From NCBI RefSeq assembly GCF_038561965.1, contig NZ_CP139348.1, positions 1,240,001-1,304,000 on the forward strand: a stretch of 64,000 bases of DNA, given 5' to 3'. The notes below the pieces were generated by a model. The model saw only the letters and a list, made by a program, of their open reading frames with translations. It did no database searches and was not told the DNA's origin. Position 1 is the stretch's first letter; every line of letters starts with the position of its first letter. The translations under genes and the position numbers were made by a program. The stretch is from Stutzerimonas stutzeri. Its GTDB lineage: Bacteria > Pseudomonadota > Gammaproteobacteria > Pseudomonadales > Pseudomonadaceae. Shown one piece after another: positions 60,739 to 64,000 of this stretch.

Positions 60739-61668
60739 ATGTACGAGGCATTCTTCGGCCTGCGCGAGAAGCCATTCGCGCTGACGCCGAACACCGGCTT
60801 CATGGTCCAGCTTCCGCCTTATCAGGCCTGCTTGAACCTCTTGCGTGTGGCTTTGGCCGAAGGCGAGGGCTTCGTCAAGGTCACTGGCGAGGTGGGGACC
60901 GGCAAGACACTGCTTTGCCGTGCGCTGCTCAAGCAGCTCGAACCGGAGCGTTACCAGCTTGCCTGGTTGCCAAACCCGTCGCTCGAACCGCGAGCGCTGC
61001 GCCAAGCCCTCGCGCATGAGCTGCACGTGCCTGCGGTCGAGCAGCTGGATGACCATGGGCTGCTTGCCGCGCTGCATCGGCGCCTGATCGAGCTGGCGAG
61101 CGAAGGCAAGAGCACCGTGGTGTTGATCGACGAGGCGCAAGCCTTGCCGCCTGCCACCCTGGAAGCCCTGCGCCTGCTGACCAATCTGGAAACGGAGCAG
61201 CGCAAATTGCTGCAGGTGGTGCTGTTCGGCCAGCCGGAACTGGATGTCACCCTTGCCAGCGACGCTTTCCGCCAGCTGCGCCAGCGCGTCACGTTCTCCT
61301 ATCGTTTGCAACCGCTCGATGTCAGCGACGCGCGCCGCTATCTGGACGAGCGTCTGGCGGCCGCCGGTTACGAGGGTGAGCCACTGTTCCAGCCGTCAGC
61401 CGTGCGGCTGCTGGTCAAGGGTAGCGGCGGTATCCCTCGACTGATCAACATCCTGGCCAACAAATGCCTGATGGCCGCCTTTGGCGAAGGCCAGCGGCGG
61501 GTCGCCTGTCGCCATGTGCGACGCGCATTGGCCGATACCGAAGGCGCGCGCCCCTTCGTGCGTGCTGTCTCACCGCTGCGTTGGGCCATCTTGGCTGGCG
61601 CTGCAAGCGTAAGCCTGGTTGTAGGCGTATGGCCCTGGTTGTACCCGTTCGTTGAGGCATCGCTATGA
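60739..61668 (+). CDS. mshM: MSHA biogenesis ATPase MshM (ExeA-like)
   Basis: A 309-residue AAA ATPase. It begins YEAFFGLREKPFALTPNTGFM, the ExeA/MshM signature. Walker A is GEVGTGKT at residues 50-57, and Walker B is STVVLIDEAQALPP near residue 125. A C-terminal hydrophobic segment (RWAILAGAASVSLVVGVWPWL) anchors it in the membrane. ExeA-type proteins help assemble the secretin through peptidoglycan. It lies eight bases after mshL and overlaps mshN by four. Confidence 0.9.
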   Translation: MYEAFFGLREKPFALTPNTGFMVQLPPYQACLNLLRVALAEGEGFVKVTGEVGTGKTLLCRALLKQLEPERYQLAWLPNPSLEPRALRQALAHELHVPAVEQLDDHGLLAALHRRLIELASEGKSTVVLIDEAQALPPATLEALRLLTNLETEQRKLLQVVLFGQPELDVTLASDAFRQLRQRVTFSYRLQPLDVSDARRYLDERLAAAGYEGEPLFQPSAVRLLVKGSGGIPRLINILANKCLMAAFGEGQRRVACRHVRRALADTEGARPFVRAVSPLRWAILAGAASVSLVVGVWPWLYPFVEASL

Positions 61669-63032
61669 GTCTGGTCAACGACATGCTGCGTGATCTCGAA
61701 GCCCGCGGCGCAGCGTCCGGCGGGCAAGGTTCGCTCGGCGGCATGCGCTCCGTTGACGAGGCTGCAGCGGCGCGTCGTGAGCGCGCGGTGCGGTTGCGCC
61801 GCTGGCTGCTGCCACTTATCGCCGTGCTGTTGCTGATCTGGGCCATGGCCGCTGCGCTTCAGCGCTTGCCTGAAGCCGCCGTGCCGCAGGAGGCACCGAT
61901 CGCCATCGCTCCGGTTGTCACCGCTGCGCCAGCGGTTCAGCTATTGGATGTTCTGCCGCAGCAAGACGGCGCTCGCTTCGTGCTGCAGTTGCTGCTGAAT
62001 CGATCGATCAGCTACCAGCGCACCGATGAAGGCGGCGCGATCAGCCTGCGTTTGCCTGGCGTGACGCTTGTTGGCGATGCACGACACGGTCGCGTCGAGA
62101 ACAACGGGCTGAATCTGTCTTGGCGGGTAGAGCAGCAGGGCGATCAGGTGCAGGTGTTGCTGATTGGCATGACGGACCGGCTCGACATCCGTGATCGCAT
62201 CGAGCCCGCTGGCGGCCATGCGCAGCTCTGGTTAGAAGTGCGCATGGGTGGGGCTTCAGAAACCGAGCCCGAGCTGATCGAGCTGCCCGTTGCCGAGCCG
62301 GCGCTGGATGAGTCGAGCCTGCCTGATTGGGTGACCCGCACAGCGTCAGCGGACCAGGCCGCTTCGGTGATCGCTCCGGATGCTCGACCAGTCGCCAAGG
62401 CAGCGCCTGCGCAGTTAGCCACGCCGCAGGTATCACCGAAGCCGACCGTGCAGATTGGCAGCCATCGGCCAGATGCATTGGCGCAGGCGCGAGATGCCCT
62501 GCAGCAGCAGAACTACCCACGAGCAATCGAATTGCTGCAAGCGCTGCATGCCGCACAGCCGGAAAACCCCGAGCCGACGCGCTGGTTGGCACGCACCTAC
62601 CTTGCCGCTGGGCAAATCGAGCCGCTGCTCGCTTGGCTGCCCGCTCAGCTTCAACGACGCCCCTTCGACGCCGAGCTGCGCACGCTGCTTGCGCGTGGCC
62701 AGTTGCAGAGCGGCGACAAGCTTGCTGCGCTGGCGACCTTGAAACAGAACGCGCCCTCGCTTGCCGATGACCCCAGCTATTTCGCCCTGTTGGCTGCATT
62801 GCAGCAGCAGGTTGGTGACTGGCCGGGCAGCGTTGCGGTTTACCGCCAACTGGTCGCTGGACAGCCTCAGCAGGCGTCCTGGCAGCTGGGCCTGGCCATC
62901 GCGCTGGAGCAGATCGACCAGCCCGCCCAAGCTGCCCGCCATTACCGCCTGGCCGCTCAGGGGCGGGGGCTCGATGACAACTCGCGGCGCTTCGCCGCCG
63001 AACGTGCCGGCGCGCTTGGAGCGATTCGATGA
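61665..63032 (+). CDS. mshN: MSHA biogenesis TPR protein MshN
   Basis: A 455-residue bitopic protein. It starts SLVNDMLRDLEARGA, the MshN signature, and has one TM helix (about residues 42-64). A periplasmic region is rich in Ala and Pro, and tetratricopeptide repeats occupy about residues 270-450. It overlaps both mshM and mshE by four bases, consistent with tight translational coupling of the operon. Confidence 0.88.
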   Translation: MSLVNDMLRDLEARGAASGGQGSLGGMRSVDEAAAARRERAVRLRRWLLPLIAVLLLIWAMAAALQRLPEAAVPQEAPIAIAPVVTAAPAVQLLDVLPQQDGARFVLQLLLNRSISYQRTDEGGAISLRLPGVTLVGDARHGRVENNGLNLSWRVEQQGDQVQVLLIGMTDRLDIRDRIEPAGGHAQLWLEVRMGGASETEPELIELPVAEPALDESSLPDWVTRTASADQAASVIAPDARPVAKAAPAQLATPQVSPKPTVQIGSHRPDALAQARDALQQQNYPRAIELLQALHAAQPENPEPTRWLARTYLAAGQIEPLLAWLPAQLQRRPFDAELRTLLARGQLQSGDKLAALATLKQNAPSLADDPSYFALLAALQQQVGDWPGSVAVYRQLVAGQPQQASWQLGLAIALEQIDQPAQAARHYRLAAQGRGLDDNSRRFAAERAGALGAIR

Positions 63033-64000
63033 CAGTTCAAGATATGCGCCAACGCAAGATTCGCCTCGGCGATCTGCTGGTCCAGGCCGGACTAATCAGC
63101 GACGCCCAGCTGCAACAGGCGCTGCAGGATCAGAAACGTACCGGCTCCAAGCTCGGCCGCACGGTGCTGGACCTTGGCTTTATCGACGAGGGCCGCCTGC
63201 TGCATGCGTTGTCCGAGCAGCTGCAGATTCCTTTCGTCGAACTGAAACACTACAAGTTTGACAATCAGCTGACCCAGAGCCTGCCCGAGGCAGTGGCTCG
63301 ACGCTTCCGCGTGATCGTGCTGTCCCGCCAGGCTGATGGCCTGCTGGTGGGTATGACCGATCCGCTGGATATTTTTGCCCAGGATGAGATCGAGCGCCTG
63401 CTCGGCAAGCGCGTCCACCCAGCCGTGGTGCGTGAAAGCGAACTGCTAGGCGCTCTGGATCAGCTCTACCGGCGCACCAGCGAAATCGCCTCGTTGGCCG
63501 GCGAGCTGGAAGGTGAACTGCAGGAAAGCGACTTTGACCTCTCGCGTCTGGGTGCCGAAAGCAACAGCGATGCACCGGTGGTGCGCTTGCTGCAGACCTT
63601 GTTCGAAGACGCCGTGCAAATGAAGGCTTCGGACATCCATATCGAGCCGGACGAAGGCGTGGTCCGCATCCGCCAGCGGATCGACGGCGTGCTCAACGAG
63701 CAGGTAATGAAGGAGCACCGTGTTGCTTCGGCGCTGGTCATGCGTCTGAAGATCATGTCCGGCCTGGATATTTCGGAAAAGCGCCTGCCGCAAGACGGCC
63801 GCTTCAATATCCGAGTGAAGAACCGCAACCTAGACGTCCGTGTATCGACGATGCCGGTGCAGTTCGGCGAGTCGGTTGTCATGCGTCTGCTCGACCAGAG
63901 CGGCGCCATGTTCAAGCTCGAGGGCACCGGTATGCCGCCGGCCATGCTCGAGCGCTTCCGGCGCCTGCTGCAGCGTCCGCACGGCATGGTGCTAGTCACT
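63029..64000 (+). CDS. mshE: MSHA pilus extension ATPase MshE, N-terminal part (cut by window end)
   Basis: The frame starts at ATG 63029, overlapping the mshN stop, and stays open to the window end (324 codons). The N-terminus has two MshEN repeats: RLGDLLVQAGLISDAQL (from residue 12) and LGRTVLDLGFIDEGRL (from 42). This is the signature of the cyclic-di-GMP binding domain of this ATPase class. A GspE/PilB ATPase core then begins (DAPVVRLLQTLFEDAVQM, ASDIHIEP, ISEKRLPQDGRFN). The window ends at HGMVLVT, just before the Walker A GPTGSGKT expected in this family. It powers pilus assembly. Confidence 0.93.
   Translation, partial: MTVQDMRQRKIRLGDLLVQAGLISDAQLQQALQDQKRTGSKLGRTVLDLGFIDEGRLLHALSEQLQIPFVELKHYKFDNQLTQSLPEAVARRFRVIVLSRQADGLLVGMTDPLDIFAQDEIERLLGKRVHPAVVRESELLGALDQLYRRTSEIASLAGELEGELQESDFDLSRLGAESNSDAPVVRLLQTLFEDAVQMKASDIHIEPDEGVVRIRQRIDGVLNEQVMKEHRVASALVMRLKIMSGLDISEKRLPQDGRFNIRVKNRNLDVRVSTMPVQFGESVVMRLLDQSGAMFKLEGTGMPPAMLERFRRLLQRPHGMVLVT

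Overview
The window is GC-rich chromosomal DNA of a gammaproteobacterium, most likely a Pseudomonas and probably of the P. stutzeri (Stutzerimonas) type. This rests on the complete isc cluster ending in iscX, the ndk-rlmN-pilF-rodZ-ispG-hisS-yfgM-bamB-der run, the long form of LeuA, an OprC-type copper receptor next to a DUF2946 gene, and the uvrB/gltX/tRNA(Ala-Glu) neighbourhood, all recalled as typical Pseudomonas order. Species-level assignment is inference. Almost every base belongs to a recognisable housekeeping or envelope gene. I see no prophage, transposase, CRISPR array or secondary-metabolite cluster.

Layout. 1-5 kb: end of secD, secF, a glycine-zipper protein, suhB (opposite strand), trmJ and a first serine acetyltransferase. 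5-10.7 kb: iscR-iscS-iscU-iscA-hscB-hscA-fdx-iscX behind a strong promoter overlapped by a near-consensus IscR box; the upstream cysE would supply the cysteine that IscS desulfurates. 10.8-20.1 kb: ndk, rlmN, pilF, rodZ, ispG, hisS, yfgM, bamB, der, all on the plus strand and tightly packed. 20.1-31.3 kb: a mixed region with a second serine acetyltransferase, a methionine-type aminotransferase plus omega-amidase pair, an APC permease, an exported methyltransferase-like protein, small membrane proteins, endonuclease I, a DMT exporter, a zinc alcohol dehydrogenase and leuA. 31.5-34.2 kb: copper unit (DUF2946 plus TonB-dependent receptor OprC). 34.5-46.8 kb: a mechanosensitive channel, an isochorismatase-like hydrolase, an M23 peptidase, xseA, guaB, guaA, a Tat-exported multicopper oxidase, tadA, an orphan ABC ATPase and argF. 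47-56.3 kb: grxD, a VanZ-like protein, tRNA-Asn followed by tandem repeats, an aromatic/aspartate aminotransferase, uvrB, gltX, a tRNA operon Ala-Glu-Ala-Glu, a thioesterase, a small exported protein and dinB. 56.6-64 kb: the first eight genes of an MSHA-type type IV pilus operon, cut by the window edge inside the MshE ATPase.

The most unusual structure is downstream of tRNA-Asn. A 150-bp unit is repeated in tandem, and each unit carries the 3' end of the tRNA gene, its terminator and an in-frame 50-codon reading frame. The architecture recalls the E. coli tyrT/rtT repeats. Other points of interest are the IscR box on the isc promoter, an inverted repeat that places the ndk -10 hexamer in a hairpin loop, a 120-bp MITE-like inverted repeat behind oprC, a leucine at the axial type-1 copper position of the multicopper oxidase, and a clear cyclic-di-GMP-binding MshEN signature in the pilus ATPase.
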